Assembly (NCBI GenBank): GCA_023853785.1 | Contig: JAJIRX010000684.1 | Span: 62,001 to 126,000, forward strand | From: Psilocybe azurescens | Lineage: Eukaryota > Basidiomycota > Agaricomycetes > Agaricales > Agrocybaceae | Direction: 5' to 3' | DNA: 64,000 bases | The notes under the pieces: model-generated | Databases searched by the model: none | The model's input: the letters and a program-made list of their open reading frames with translations, nothing else | Told to the model about the DNA's origin: nothing | Shown: one piece after another, positions 1 through 12,134 of the stretch | Layout: each line of letters begins with the position of its first letter | Position numbering within the stretch: the stretch's first letter is position 1 | Program-made: the position numbers and the translations under genes

Positions 1-299
1 CCTGTCGTCAAAGCCGGAGAGGGAGGCTCGATGGTAAGAGGAGCGGGGATTTCCTTTGACAATCCATTTGCAAGGTTTGACGAAGGAGTTGTCTTGACGA
101 AAGTATTTACACTAGAGTCCTCTTCCTTTGGAACTTTTCTGCGACTGAAAGCACCGCCGGTTTGAGCAGCAGTCTGTCCATAAAGAGCGAAAGACTCATT
201 TGAGTTATCTTGAGGTTTGGTTAAGTAAAAATGTCAAGAAATGGTATGGAAAAAGGATTTACCGTTAGTCAAATGTTTACGACTTGCAACATAGTCCAT
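1..299 (-). CDS. Unrecognised protein, N-terminal part only (runs off window)
   Basis: This is the 5' end of a minus-strand gene cut by the left edge of the window. An ATG at 299-297 opens MDYVASRKHLT. A short intron (about 262-209, GTAAAT...AAG) follows, and the frame resumes with DNSNESFALYGQTAAQTG and stays open to position 1. The visible part is about 80 residues, rich in Ser, Thr, Pro and charged residues, with no domain I recognise. It is divergent from the cullin-like gene, with about 360 bp between the two start codons. The frame is coherent across the proposed intron, which is the main support. Confidence 0.5.
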
Positions 300-659
300 C
301 TCGTAAGAGAAAGTGGGGCGTTTGTTGAAGAAACAAATGCCATGGCAGATAAATAGTTTTCAGTGAAAGGTATTCGAGTCCTTTCTTTCATTAAGAAGTC
401 TAAAACATAGGAACCGATCAATCAACGGGCTGATCCCATACCTTGGTGCAATCACAATTCGTATCCCCGACCGTTGGCGAACCGGCGAAGGCAAAGAAAC
501 ATAAATGCAAAGAGAGCCCGTTGGAAGAAAATAAAGAGAAGAAAATGATGCGATATTTGTCTTGGTCCGAAACTTGCAGTTGTTTGTGTATCTGCTCTAC
601 CCTTTCTCTTGACAGTTATAAGTTGTCATTTGGAGAGTAATGCAGCTTATCCTGGAAAC
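300..659. other. Intergenic, shared upstream region of two divergent genes
   Basis: About 360 bp separate the divergent start codons of the left-edge gene and the cullin-like gene. The stretch is moderately AT-rich with short purine runs near 480-545. I see no convincing TATA box or repeat. Any promoters here would be shared or back to back. Confidence 0.4.
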
Positions 660-1661
660 ATGCCTACACTTCTCAACCATGCATCAGGGAGCGCCAATCC
701 AGCTACTTCGCAGTCCGCGCTATGGGCCTATCTTCAACCTGCACTAGATCATATAATCAAATCTCCTTCCAACGATCCAAATGGTAAAGCACCGGCGATA
801 GATTTTGGTCTGTACGCTGGAATTCACTCGGCCTGCTACAACTAGTGAACAGATAGTTTCGCGTTTTGTTATTTGAGAAAGAAAACTGACATCGTGTTTA
901 CTGCAGTTTTACTGCACAGAGCGAAGCAAATGCTGCCAATCCATCTAACGACGACGATGTGCAACCTGCCAGTGGCACAGATATCTATGTTCAGTTGGAC
1001 AAGTACTTTGAAGAAGCTACCCGCGAATTATCTCTCGGAGCTCCTCTGGACGATATCACCTTGATCCAATACATTGTGCCGTCCTTCAATCGCTATCATG
1101 CAGGAGCTCAGTCCGCTAACAGACTTTTGAGTTATGTCAATCGTCACTACGTCAAGCGCGCTGTAGACGAAGACAGAGGATGGCTCCGCCTCTCTGACGT
1201 CCTGGAATCTGTGGCCAAATCCATATCAAACGACGACTCTCGCGAAATTATTACGAGGAAACTACGAGAGAAACGGGTGGACGAGCTGCGGAAGTGGGGC
1301 TATCATGATGGGGATTCAAGTGAGCAAGTCGCGTTTGCAGAGTCCTGTGCCGAAGCAGCAAGTTCTCTCGACCGTGTCGTGCCCGTTGCTTCTCTCGCCC
1401 TTCGCCGCTTCAGAACAGAATTCATGGAACCTTTGCTTGCCATTCCAAAAAAATAAAGGAAAGTCGAAAGCCAAGAACAAAGTACCAAAACCTTTAGGGC
1501 CCAATCCCACTCGACCAAAAGGCCGCCTGGCTCGTGCGATCAAGGAGCTCCTTGAGACGGACGCTGTAGATGAAGAGGAGAGATACCGTCTAGCGTCCGG
1601 TCTTGCGAAGGCTCTTCAGATTATTGGAGTCAAAGAGGAAAATTTGTTGCGAAAAAACTAG
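660..1661 (+). CDS. Short protein consisting of a cullin N-terminal repeat region
   Basis: Exon 1 (660-844) and exon 2 (from 907) join across a 62 bp intron to read through SALWAYLQPALDHII, then NYFTAQSEAN, then RLLSYVNRHYVKRAVDE. These match the start of canonical cullins, including the conserved 'YLNRHWV-R' segment that contacts SKP1-type adaptors. The protein ends after about 300 residues, so the cullin homology domain that binds RBX1 and carries the neddylation lysine is absent. The C-terminal 70 residues are basic (KNKGKSKAKNK) and then acidic. The frame changes at a run of seven A's (1447-1453). With six A's it would read straight on to the TAG at 1659-1661. That is either a sequencing error or a real break. 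What a cullin N-terminus alone does is unknown; a dominant adaptor-binding or scaffold role is only a guess. Confidence 0.7.
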
Positions 1662-2796
1662 ATAAATATGTTCTCTCTGTATCTTCGACTCTCATTCCTC
1701 CGCCATCAAAATCATCGAAAATCTGATGTCTGCAGGATCTGGGTGCAGTTCGTTTTATCACCATTCGACTCATTTGAGTTGCGATATGTTGTTGTCAGTC
1801 TGAATCTCTAGGTTCTAATTCCAGCTATTTGTATTCTGGAATGTTAATAGAACTGGAGGACATTATAGGCGTTGAATTTGGAATGCTGATACGAGCAAGG
1901 CCCTATACTACGTTGAAATCTTCACGATAGATTAGCCGCTCCGTCGAATAGAACGGTCAACATTTTGGCGACTTGAACCTCGATTTGGTTATAATCGTGT
2001 AAGCTGGATAACTGTCCTCCAAGGAATTCTGACAATTGGTAGTTTAAATACAAAGATCCTAACCAAAGGTATAATTCAACACAAGTAGAAGGAATGAAAA
2101 AGAAATTAACCATGCAATTGAAAATACGCCAGTAACAAATCTCAGTAATAAATGCACCCCAATGAGTTGCATGTATATTTTCTGCCGATCGCCCACGGTG
2201 AGGAAAAAAAAATTGAGTCATGAAGAGAAAAGAACATCTATATTTTCCCTCAGTTGTTACAGTAATGCGTACGGGTGAGTGAAGTGACAGCATAGATACG
2301 AGCAAACGATCATGGATATCAGCGAACTCTGACAAACGAAGTCGCATAGCCGCAACCGAGGTGACTGAAAAAACATGGTGTTGGATTGGCTGAGATTACG
2401 TAGCATGTACTATACCGCAAGCACCTCTTTAATCGACAAGACAAGAAATGAAAGGAGGAATAATTTATCACGGACGACGGTGGTCTGGAGGAGGATGATC
2501 ATCGAAAGATTTGGACCCCATAAAGTCGAACAAGCTGTCATAACTAGCTGTCCTGCGTGTCGCCCATAGGCACCAAAAGCAGCATCTACCTGAACAGCTC
2601 CAAGATTGTCGGTCGCATGCATGCAATCCAGAATGGAATTCCTATGAGAGAGAATCATACAGTGGTTACTCGAATGCATGGGCACTGAGTCAAGAAATAC
2701 TGCAGAGTGGAGAATCTGCGAGCTTTTGCTTTCATGTGTAATTTTGCATCTGGCTTGCATCTCCCTCCGGTCTTTGTTCAGATGCCGTATCCATGT
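1662..2796. other. Intergenic, convergent 3' regions
   Basis: About 1.1 kb lie between the ends of two convergent genes. ORFs here (for example the minus-strand frame 2347-1922) have no recognisable domain and poor amino-acid composition. I see no RNA gene, repeat or further coding exon. Confidence 0.45.
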
Positions 2797-4259
2797 TCAG
2801 AATGTCTCCATGTCCATCGAAAAGGTTATCTCGCTGTCTTGTTGTGGATAAAATTGGGATGCAAGACTGGACAGGTCGATAGAGTTGAGGTCGAACGCTT
2901 CTCCTCCTTGCAACATTGGGTTTGAAGAAGGCGAGGTTCCTTGCGTCGCTGAAAATTGAGCCAAAAGATCCTCTGAGGAGGTGCATTTCAGTAGAATGAG
3001 GCGGAGGCATAGAAGTATCGGTTTCCATTGCGACGCCCATTTCGCCGGAAGATGAAAAGTCGCCAAAAAGTTCTTGATTGACTTTTGAATCCATGTCATA
3101 GGTGGGCACACTGTGGCCTTCTTCCTTCTGTGGTTGAATGTTGTCGGCTCCCTCGCCTTCGCCGTCATCCTGCAAAGGTGAGAAAAGTCCATCGCCTTCA
3201 TGGTCCTCGGTGGAATCATTCATTTCAACTGGATTGCCAAAATCATTCATGTTGGGCATTTCAATGTCCATGGCATCGAGGTCGAGTTCAATGGGTTTGT
3301 CTGATGAATCTCCTAGCCCAACGCCCAGAGCAGACAAATCAGGTTTCTGTTGAATATCAGCTGCTAGAGTCAAATCCATGTCTGAATGAGGAATGTCGAT
3401 CGAGCTAGGTGCATTGCTGAACGCGGCCATGAGTTCGGGAGGGAACTCGTTGGGGCCAATGGCACGCGCAGATTTCGGTGCCAATGTGACTGGAGAGGCA
3501 AGTCCCTGCGAAAACATAGCCGCTTCTTCTTCCGAGATTCTCAGTGATGTGGAGGAAAGGTCGAGCTTGAGAGGGAACGCGGGTCTATGCAGAGAAGAAA
3601 TGGATATTGCCGAAGGTCTTCTGCCAGGGATCGAACTGACGGGGAGTTCCTAGGATTTGTGCCACTATCCTCGGCTGATGACTGTGTGGTAGGTGTTTCT
3701 GCGACAGTTTCTGAAGTTTGTGTACAGGGACGGGAGGAGGTAACATCAGGGCCTCGATCTGTTTACGTTGCTCTTCTGCTTCAATACGTTCCTTTTCTCG
3801 CCGTAAATCGCGCTCCAAAACGTTTATGGAGCGTGTCTAAGCGTTGTATCAATAAATAATATGCTATCAGATAGTATGCAGGGCATACTCACAAGGTGTG
3901 CCTCAATGGAATCACAGATTTGGTCATATTTTTCAATACTCCGACCAAGGGCGGCCGTCATGGAACGAGGAGGATTTGGCACATGCGTATCGATGCCTCT
4001 GTGGAACACTTTCAGCGGTCGCCAATACAGATGGTGCTTGAGCAACCTACAATTTGCGTGAATTGGCATAGAAGCCATATATTTGACCGGTTTTGACGAC
4101 AGCATCCTGAGGTATTGTCTTAACTTTGGACCAATTGAACGGACTAAAGGCACATACTTTAAGGCAATGGGTCAGAGCATTGAACTCCGGTTCCAGAATC
4201 TTGGGCGTAAGGCTTGAGGTACTTTGCTCGGTATTGGCGTTTGGCGGTTGGGAGGCCAT
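2797..4259 (-). CDS. Unrecognised protein with a coiled coil and an acidic C-terminus
   Basis: Exons can be chained on the minus strand. ATG at 4259 opens MASQPPNANTEQ. A 52 bp intron (GTAGGT...CCACAG) leads to GIDTHVPNPPRSMTAALGRS, and a second intron leads to a strongly charged helix, LERDLRREKERIEAEEQ. Further short introns near 3710 and 3590 lead to SPPAFPLKLDLSSTS. The last part is very acidic and Met/Asp-rich (IELDLDAMDIEMPNMNDFG). A final intron near 2990 switches to DLLAQFSATQGTSP and ends with SEITFSMDMETF at the stop 2799-2797. I do not recognise the family. Acidic low-complexity sequence beside a coiled coil suggests a nuclear or transcription-related adaptor (for example a Mediator-like subunit), but no motif proves it. 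The internal splice sites are less certain than the two ends. Confidence 0.55.
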
Positions 4260-4486
4260 TATAGGGTGTATAATGAATGTATAACGAAGAGTTGTAAAGT
4301 CCACTTTGTATGATCTCGGAGTCTTTAGCTGGATTACTTGACCGGTCCGTCGGCCGTAGTGGTTGTACCCACTCTTATCCTACTCCTTTGAACTTTGTCC
4401 TCTGCATTGTTTTGTCGATGACCCCGTCACTCTCATACTCGCACTATTCAGGGCACCATCGGTGGCTTTGATTACTCAAGTATGTG

Positions 4487-5460
4487 CTAATGGTCACTGA
4501 AGAACGTCTCGGCAATTTGTGTCGTTAACCTAGCTAGTTCTATTCGATTGAGGTACAGCTCGTCGATCTCCTCACTTATCGTCGTCACATAAAGGCGGCC
4601 AGGTAACCACTCAATAACCGAACCTTCTTTGTCTAAGCTATAGGTTCTTTTAACGCTGCAGCCGCAGGTCGTCGATGCTGTCGACGCCATGTACATAGGC
4701 TCTTCTTCTGCTGTGTAAAACCTCGAGTCTGTCAACATCTTACACAAACTTAATGAATGGCCACTCTTCTGGTAACACGCGATTTTCTATACTGACAATA
4801 TGTGTAGAAATTCTACTCGGACATCTGGAGTCTGAGTAGTGCCTGGTGTTTGAACGAAACTTCATTGCATAATTGGGGCTGAGCAAACCTATACCACCTC
4901 CCAAAATTGTTTTGTTTCACAGACAGACGGTTTCTCAACGCGGCAACCAAGTGAACTGGTTCAGAGACCATCATTCATGCGCATACTATGCGTGGCGAGC
5001 TGCCATACATGACCTAGGATGCTTTTGAGGCATGCATCCATTTCGCATAGGACAGTTGCTTGAACCCATCGGCGCATTCTCTCTCCTACGGTCTTAGACT
5101 CGCTCGAGATACCCATAGGCGCTTCATCGTCGATGTAAGCATCCTTGACTTTGTTGACGTCCAAGCTGTCAAGAGTCTGCCAATAGAAGAATGCTTGGGA
5201 GTCTATCCCTTTTTATCAGGCTCTCGACGTCTTTGAGCCATTGGTAAGTCTTATATTGCTAAGATCAAGCTAACGCCGCCTTACTTTCGAACTGTTGGAT
5301 CAAACTTAAAAGGCCCTCGGCTCGGAGCCTTCTGTTTTTAAATTTCTTCCACCTTCCTCTCCCTTCAACGATGTGGGTACTCGACCTTGCTTCCGGACTT
5401 CCCTCCCCTGCTGACTTGGCAAACTGGCTGCCGCGAAAATCCTTACGTCTTGGTGCTAGT
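4487..5460 (-). CDS. Unrecognised multi-exon gene, exon borders unresolved
   Basis: At least three coding-like segments lie on the minus strand. The first (about 5460-5290) contains RRLRAEGLLSLIQQFE. It probably splices by a GTAAGG donor into a second exon (about 5230-4961) with RIDSQAFFYWQTLDSLDVN and then a segment with KTVGERMRRWVQATVLCEMD. A third segment (4747-4487) contains MYMASTASTTCGCSVKRTY and ends with ETFFSDH and a stop. I could not connect the second and third segments cleanly, and the first exon has no clear ATG, so a further upstream exon is likely. No family is recognised. The composition is protein-like, but this could be one gene or two. Confidence 0.35.
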
Positions 5461-5718
5461 GCAGTGCCTTGGCGAGAGTAAGTGAGTCCAAACCCATGTA
5501 TGTCAAGTTTGACGATAATGATAATCGACTGATATCCGTCATATACTGCTACATGGAGGTATCGAAGGGTATCCAGGTAAAGTGGGTAAAATATAGAAAG
5601 CAAATAGAAAAGAAAAGAAAAAAAACAGCGAAAGCACGACAAAGTCATTAAAAAAAAGCCCATCCACGCCCTAAACCCGAATGATAAAAAAAAGCATGAG
5701 AGAAAGGTGGAGGGGTTG

Positions 5719-7576
5719 CTATCCTAAGAAAGCTAGCTCCGTCATCCTTCTCACTTCATCGTCCTCGATGTTCGCTGTCTCCAGTAAGATACTACCCCGG
5801 TTATATATCACAACCGGTTGACGGGCGATTCTCGCCGTGGGGGTGGGTGTTGCCCTGTTTCTTTCTTGGCTGTTGCTGCTATCCCCACTACCACTTCTAG
5901 AAGGACGGCCACCACCACCAGCGTTATGCATACGCGACCCAATATTAGCCTCAGCAGCAAACACGGCTGGGATTGTAGGAGAGGGAGGTAGATGCGACGC
6001 GTTGAATTTCTTTGAGCTTGTAGTGGGGCTGCTCTCGGCAGCACCGTTCGAAGCCGCGACAAAGTGCCTATAAACGATCTGCGAAGATTGGACAACGAGG
6101 CACTCATGGTCAAACGTCTGGGACGCAGCGTATGTTCACTGGTCTTTTCGTCCGCCTTGACATTTGCACTTGATTCAGTACCGACATCGACAGGTTGGGT
6201 ATCGCCAGCAGGCTTGGTCGTCGGTGACGGCGGAAGCGGCTTGTCGCGTTTGAACGGATTGAGTAGTTTGCGGGCCCCAGCCGTTGCCGTCGAGTCTGTC
6301 ATGCCGCGCTTTCGCGTCTTGGTTGCCGAATCGGCGGCTGGGGAAACGGCACCAGTGGGTGATTTAGGCGCCGGGGTGATTGTCACGGTCGCTGGAGCTG
6401 TCATTGGAATCCTCAGCGGCACCAGGGCAACCCTATCTTGCTCTTTCTTTTTCAACCTCCCACCATCATCTAGCAGACCCATCTCTGCTGGTAATGGACC
6501 GTCCTCTTCCTCCACGACCTCCAGGTCCTGTGAAAATCGCTGATCGACCGGGCTCTCGACGATCACTGGAATGGAAGCGCCTTCCCGAGTTTTGACTTGC
6601 AGCCCGTTTGTTTTCCCAAGACCCAGCTTTTTTGACTTGACGCTCCCACCGCCTGCTGATGTCTGGAAAGAGGACGAGTCTGTGGTCGTCGTCGTCTGAG
6701 ATGTGCTGTCGAGCGAAGGGGTCATGATCGACGACACTGTCTCTTCGAGTTGGGCGAAGGAATCGTCGCGCAAATGGAAGGCTGCGCTGAGAATGTCATC
6801 GGAGGGCGAGGTCGGTGTTGGTGTGCTGCTGCCAGCTATTGGTGGTTGGCAGGGGGTGAGGGAGATTGCTGGAGGGGATGGTCTTGGCGTGTGTGCCCCG
6901 CCTCCGGTTCCGCGGTCGTTAATCAGAGAGTGCGGGGTATCGGTTAGGCGCGAACGTGGAGATTCCGGAGATGGCGGGGATTGAGGCGGAGTAGGCAATT
7001 GCCTTTTTGGCAGCAGTGATGGCAGGGATGTTGGCGGGGGCGGGAACATGTTGGCATGATCAAGGAATGTAGGATGGGACCGGTCGCGTGGGGAAGGGGA
7101 TGTAGGGGGCGTAGGAGGCAAAGGCTGAGATTTTTTGGAGGGGGATAGAGCGAGAGGGGGAAGTGAGGACTCGGGACTGGGCAGGTGATCTGTAGGAGAA
7201 GAGCCGCCACCAAATTTGAAGGTGTTCATGCGGTGTCGCTGGGAAGACTCTAACGAGTTATTTTTTGCGACCCATTCCTTCTTGATGAGATCTGCTGGGG
7301 ATGATTGAGAGTCTGTGGATGGAGATGGAGGAGGGAGAGAGGGAATGGGGGAATATGCTGGTCGTGTTCCTTTTCCTGGACACTCAAATCGCGGTTCGAT
7401 GATGTCTGGAGAGGAGGGAGCAGACCACGGGCACGAAGAGCGGCATCGCGGCTGTCCTTGGAGTATGCGCTGGGGACTGCTGGGGGCGAGGGAAGAGCTA
7501 TAGCACGGGGGTTGAATTTAGTAGACAGCATGCGGATAATGGTCCTTGGCTTTGAGGGGACATCTGTATTCGGCAT
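5719..7576 (-). CDS. Large Pro/Ser-rich low-complexity protein, function unknown
   Basis: ATG at 7576-7574 opens MPNTDVPSKPRTIIRMLSTK. An intron near 7381-7311 (GTGTCC...CCACAG, phase 1) leads to NSQSSPADLIKKEWVAKNNS and the long frame with FKFGGGSSPTDH. The middle is dominated by Pro, Ser and Thr (many PPTPP and SPSP runs) with a few basic patches such as RKLLNPFKRDKPLPPSP. A conserved-looking segment, RRLTMSASLSNLRRSFIGTL, precedes a frame change near 6000-6060, which is a short intron or an indel. The C-terminal segment reads VIYNRGSILLETANIEDDEV and ends RRMTELAFLG at the stop (5721-5719). The protein is probably largely disordered. Proline-rich stretches could bind SH3 or WW domains, but I see no catalytic domain. 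The long G/T-rich plus-strand frames over this gene are antisense shadows. Confidence 0.6.
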
Positions 7577-7718
7577 AGATTAAATTGCTAGTGTTAGTTA
7601 GGGAATAAGAGAGTTGTGAGAGTGTAACTGGCTTTATACAAGGAAGCATGTGGTTGGTGGGAGCCATAAGAAGACTCTGCCTATTTGGGCTGTTCGTCTC
7701 TTATGTTAGGTACACTAG

Positions 7719-10700
7719 ATGCAGCCAGAGCTCACCCCTGTATGTTCTTTCTTAACTTGATTCTCCCTCTAGTCACTCATAGCACCAGAGGCGTATCAGG
7801 CACATTACAGCCTTACAGATCCGCAACCTGACTCCCTTTCCTCTGCGCGATTCATTCACCTCGTCCCTATCTCACCCACTCGACCTCGCCCGCACCACCA
7901 CTGACGATATCGCCTCCGTCCTTTCACGAAAGCGCTCCCGCAAATCATCTACACGGCCCACTCTCAATGGTATCTTTGAGGGCGATGTCGTCGTTCAGTC
8001 CAGGGGCCGCACTTCCTCAACATCCACCGTCACTCTCCCCAATGCTCCGACATCAGCCAGTCCCGCGAGTATCGTTTCCTCTCCTCCGAGATCTACCCAT
8101 TCAGTCCGCATCCTTCGTCCTCGGACAAACTCCACCACCTCCGTTAACAGCAGTCTTCCTGCCTATGCAACCCGCTCCTTTCTCCCCGATAACTCCCAAG
8201 CCGCCCTCCAACATATCATCGCCTCCAGACTAGTGCAGACCTTCATCACCATATCCATTCCTACCAACATTCCCCCCGCAACAGGATAAACTCCAACCTT
8301 TGCGGTCTGCTCCTATGTCAAAGGCATCTTCTCGCACCCCAAAGACCGTACCAGACACGTCGTCGTCATTCAAGCCCTCTCACAGGTCCCCTGCTTCTCC
8401 TCCGGATTCTGCTCCACCGTTCAAAACATCCTTCAAAACACCTATTCCGAACAAGAATGGTACTGCACGGGCCAGACCATCATCAGCAAGTCGTCCAAAT
8501 GGTGCCCCATCTCCATCTACTAGTCCGCGCTTCGATCCAAAAGGGAAATCACCAGCAATACCATTCAAGGAGATCGATTTCCAACCCCCTGTCTACTTTT
8601 CTCCCATTCACCGCCCATCTACCAATCCTTTTTTTCCCTATTGATGCGCGTTCACCACGCGATTTCCCGCCACCCTGTGACGTGAGTGGTCAGAGGCTGA
8701 GGATCGAGGTCTGGGGTAAGGCGACCCACGACTTACCCAGAAGAGGGCATCATCAGGCTACCCTATCATCTCTCGACAACGAACATCACGGATGGACCTT
8801 GCTAGATGAATGGGATTTCGAGCTAAATCAATTGTTACCTTTACCGGATGATGTGCGCCACTTTCATTTCGTTCATTAGCTCATTCTCTCATTTCGTTTC
8901 TAGGTTGATACAAATCCGTCATCGCTTCCGTCAAACTCCCTTCTCGTCACTCTTTCCCCTCCGGGAGAGGTCCTCTATCTTCCACCCTCCACATCGACCT
9001 TTTCCCGGTCTTCATCTCCATCGGCCGGATATACTTCAGATCCTGAATCAGAAATCAGGAAGGCCAAGCAAGTCGGTGATTACTCTGTCGGTGACTCGGA
9101 AATCTTGCCACTTTCGCGACGACGCCGTCGCAAACGTATAAACAGCACGGCAGGCTCAAGAGATACTAGCAAGACAGCTGGCTGGCAAGAACTCTTCAAG
9201 TAATGCTCTCGTCTCGCTTCAGTCATTCTTGTAACTGATATATGCAGGCTCGTGACTCTCCAGTCTTGTGTTTTGGATAACGAAGCCTCTGTGAATGAGG
9301 TCATTCGGGGAATAGATGGTCTGTTGGAAGATGACGGCGCATTTTCTCAGGTAAGAGGTCGTTTATACACATTTGCCTGGTCGTTGCTGATAGATTTTAC
9401 ATACAGCGACGGCAGATATCTGAAAGGGAAGCTCGACTTCAAGATCTCAAACGAAACCGCGATATTGTTCTAGACCAAAGTGCTAAGAGTAAGCGGAACC
9501 AACCTGAATTCTTGCAGATGTTGATTTCTATTTCATCAAGGAAGAGCAGAAATTGTTGTACACAAACAAAGGCTGCAACAAAGATCAGAACTGCTGGAAT
9601 CTGCCCGCAAGGCTTTTGACATGAACTCTGATCTTAGCCAGACAATAGCGGATGAAAGGTCAGCAGATGTGACAGATCTCGACCACATTGACTGACACAC
9701 CGACAGAAGCCAGCTGATGACACTCTACGCAAATATGAACTCGATACGGACTTCTCTGCTTTCCACTCTGTCTACCATTTTTCCCATTGAACTTTTATCA
9801 CCCCCTGACCTTCTTTTCACGATCCTGGATGTTCCATTACCCATCCCGGTCAATTCTAATGACCCGGCACCGCCATTGACACTCCCAGAACATAAAGAGG
9901 TCACTGAAGAGGCTGTTGCGGCAGCTCTTGGCTTTGTGGCCCAGGTTCTGCAGATATTGGCCGCATACATCGGCAAGAACTTGACATACCCAGTGACATG
10001 CATAGGCAGTCGTAGTTTGATCAGAGACGGCATTTCAGCCATGGTGGGACCGCGCATGTAGGTGGCTTGACGATTCTACTGTTCTGCGCTCTAAATATCT
10101 ACTTTTAGGTTTCCTTTATTCTCGAAAGGTGTCGACACATATCGATTCGAGTATGGCGTGTTTCTGTTAAACAAGGATATCGAGATGGCAAGTCTGTTAG
10201 ACTTTGATTGCCATCTCCTTTTGCTAACATGTTCCTCTAGCTTATGTCAGAGCGTGATCTACGAGCTTTGGATATACGACATTCACTTCCTAATCTTAAA
10301 AACCTTATGCTTACACTTAGTCATGATAATGCCCCAACGACGACGATTCGGTTAGTCTCGAAATCTCAACTTTCTTGCAAAATGAAATACTGATAGAGAT
10401 ATATAGACCCATTAAGCGCTCTCACTCCCCAATATCCATGACTTCGGGTTTGGACACACCTTCACGAGCATCTTCACCCACAAATGAGGATCTCAGCACT
10501 CCAAAGGCTTCTCAAATTATAGGCCCAAATGGCACAGATCCTACTACCCTTTCTACGAGGTGGGGCAACTACGCCTACGGCTTCGTCAGATGAATCCCGC
10601 AAGCCAAAATCATTTCTTGGTTTCGTGCCGTTCACAGATTTCCTGCGAGGCCGGTACCCGTCCGCGACTCAGGCTTCAGATTCAGATAAAAAGGCGGACG

Positions 10701-10879
10701 ATGACGACGACGACAACCAGTCATTGACAGACAGTGATGCTGCAAGCAATGCCGACCTCGACGAGGACGATAGACGGACAATACATGGTGTTGCGTCAGG
10801 AATTTCTGGTGGTCCAAGTCATTTAAATGACGACTTTACATCGTCGGAGGAAGGCGAGCTGATAGATGCATCGGTCTGA
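7719..10879 (+). CDS. UVRAG / Vps38-type subunit of the class III PI3-kinase complex
   Basis: A 21 bp first coding exon (MQPELTP, 7719-7739) joins over a 43 bp intron to HQRRIRHITALQIRNLTPFP. The C2-like N-terminal half has a basic linker, RKRSRKSS. Later exons give VYFSPIHRPSTNPFFP, a coiled coil (SEREARLQDLKRNRDIV; RLQQRSELLESARKAF), and then the family's C-terminal block: AALGFVAQVLQILAAYIG, TYPVTCIGSRSLIRD, FPLFSKG, FEYGVFLLNKDIEML and DIRHSLPNLKNLM. These match UVRAG (Pfam Atg14/UVRAG family), which with Vps34, Vps15 and Beclin/Vps30 forms complex II for endosomal sorting and autophagosome maturation. The acidic tail has an Asp run and ends EEGELIDASV. The frame shifts by one extra base at C6 8272-8277, T7 8629-8635 and near G4 10562-10565. 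One intron (10188-10240) has GC-AG ends. Confidence 0.85.
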
Positions 10880-12134
10880 TCCTTTCAGTCTTCCTTTGAG
10901 GTGTCTTTCTTGCCTGCGACTAAACTTTGTACGGTAATATCTGCGCACCGTACTAATACTAGTAATATGTACGACTGAATAATTATTCGAGTTATTTTGT
11001 CGCCATTGGACCCCGCCGATTCTAGACCCTGACGAATGTCGACTCCGTCGTCGCCTGTTTTAACTTGTCAGCCTTTCACATCGTCCAAGATTTTGCACAG
11101 TTTTTTGGTGCATGTCCTTTACGTTAATTCGATCGATGGTTGGAGCAAATTGCTTGCCAACGAACCAGAACAGAAGCTAGCCGCTAATATAGAGTAAGCC
11201 CAGTACATAATAAGAGGTGGCATGTGGCCGCATGTGGACTGAGAAATTCTGAAGCTTCCATAAGACTCCAGGGCCGATATGGACTCTTGAGGTTTTGATC
11301 GGTTCTGATGTGATGAAAATTTTCGAACATTACGCGGCCGACGTTCGTAAAGCCTCTTTCAATTTAAGAGGTTGTGCACATTCATGGCTCTCAGTCGTTC
11401 GACAGCTCTTAAAGAAAATAAAAATAATAAAAATAATAAAAATATGGATACGGGTGACGGGGCAGACGGGAGGTGATGATCGAGAATTCAACTCCCTTGA
11501 TTGCAAGTACAGCATTGGAATTGGTGAAAAATCAGCGATAAATAGGATCAACAAGCACTGCTAAAAGTTATACGTGTTTGCGCAAGAGGGACCCCTGTGC
11601 GAATTAGAGGAAGTTATGGGGTACGGTCAGGAGCTAGGCTTGAGAACGCTGTGGAAGTTTTAAGCGAATTCGCCAGGGACCGGAGTTGAAAAATTTGAAG
11701 GGAATTGCCGGGGTTTTCAGTTCAGGGACCAAAACGTAGCGCTCTCAGCGACCAATACTTATATTCTTGAAGACGACCAACCTTCTCTCTCAACCATTCT
11801 CTTCCTACTTTCTCCACCCAATATTCGGGGTAACAAAAAGAGTCGGTTGTCCTCTCTTTTCGTATACTACGCTTTCCCTTAGAACTTCTTTCAGCTCGGA
11901 CTCTGGCGTATTGTATCATCAGTCCTTAAGGCGGGCAAAATCCCAGTTCACAGGTCAGTCGGGCTGATGGCGGCCTCAGCGAATCTCCTCACCTGAACCC
12001 TGTGTCACTGCTTCTTAGGATTCCTTTTTTTTGTGCAACTGCTCTCCTCGTCGAACCTATACCCTCAGAAAATACCTCTTTTCTTCCTGTCCTTTACTGC
12101 TCTGAAAAAGTCACAAGCACCCCTTGATTTCAAA
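10880..12134. other. Intergenic, with an AT microsatellite and a PUF leader
   Basis: About 1.25 kb lie between the UVRAG-like gene and the PUF gene. An imperfect A/T repeat with a nine-base unit (AAAAATAAT) lies at 11415-11443. From about 11770 to 12134 the sequence is pyrimidine-rich, as expected for a long 5' leader of the PUF gene. Small ORFs on both strands in this leader do not look like proteins. Confidence 0.45.
11415..11443. repeat. AT-rich microsatellite, about three copies of a 9-mer
   Basis: The stretch reads as repeated A-runs separated by T with a period of nine bases (AAAAATAAT). It is a simple low-complexity tract in intergenic DNA. Confidence 0.7.

Noticed and set aside
1922..2347. 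Minus-strand ORF of 141 codons
   Set aside because: No recognisable domain, no splice partners, Phe/Leu-rich AT composition typical of non-coding DNA.
6064..6984. Plus-strand ORFs over the Pro/Ser-rich gene
   Set aside because: Shadows of the minus-strand gene; Gly/Val-rich frames antisense to Pro/Thr codons.
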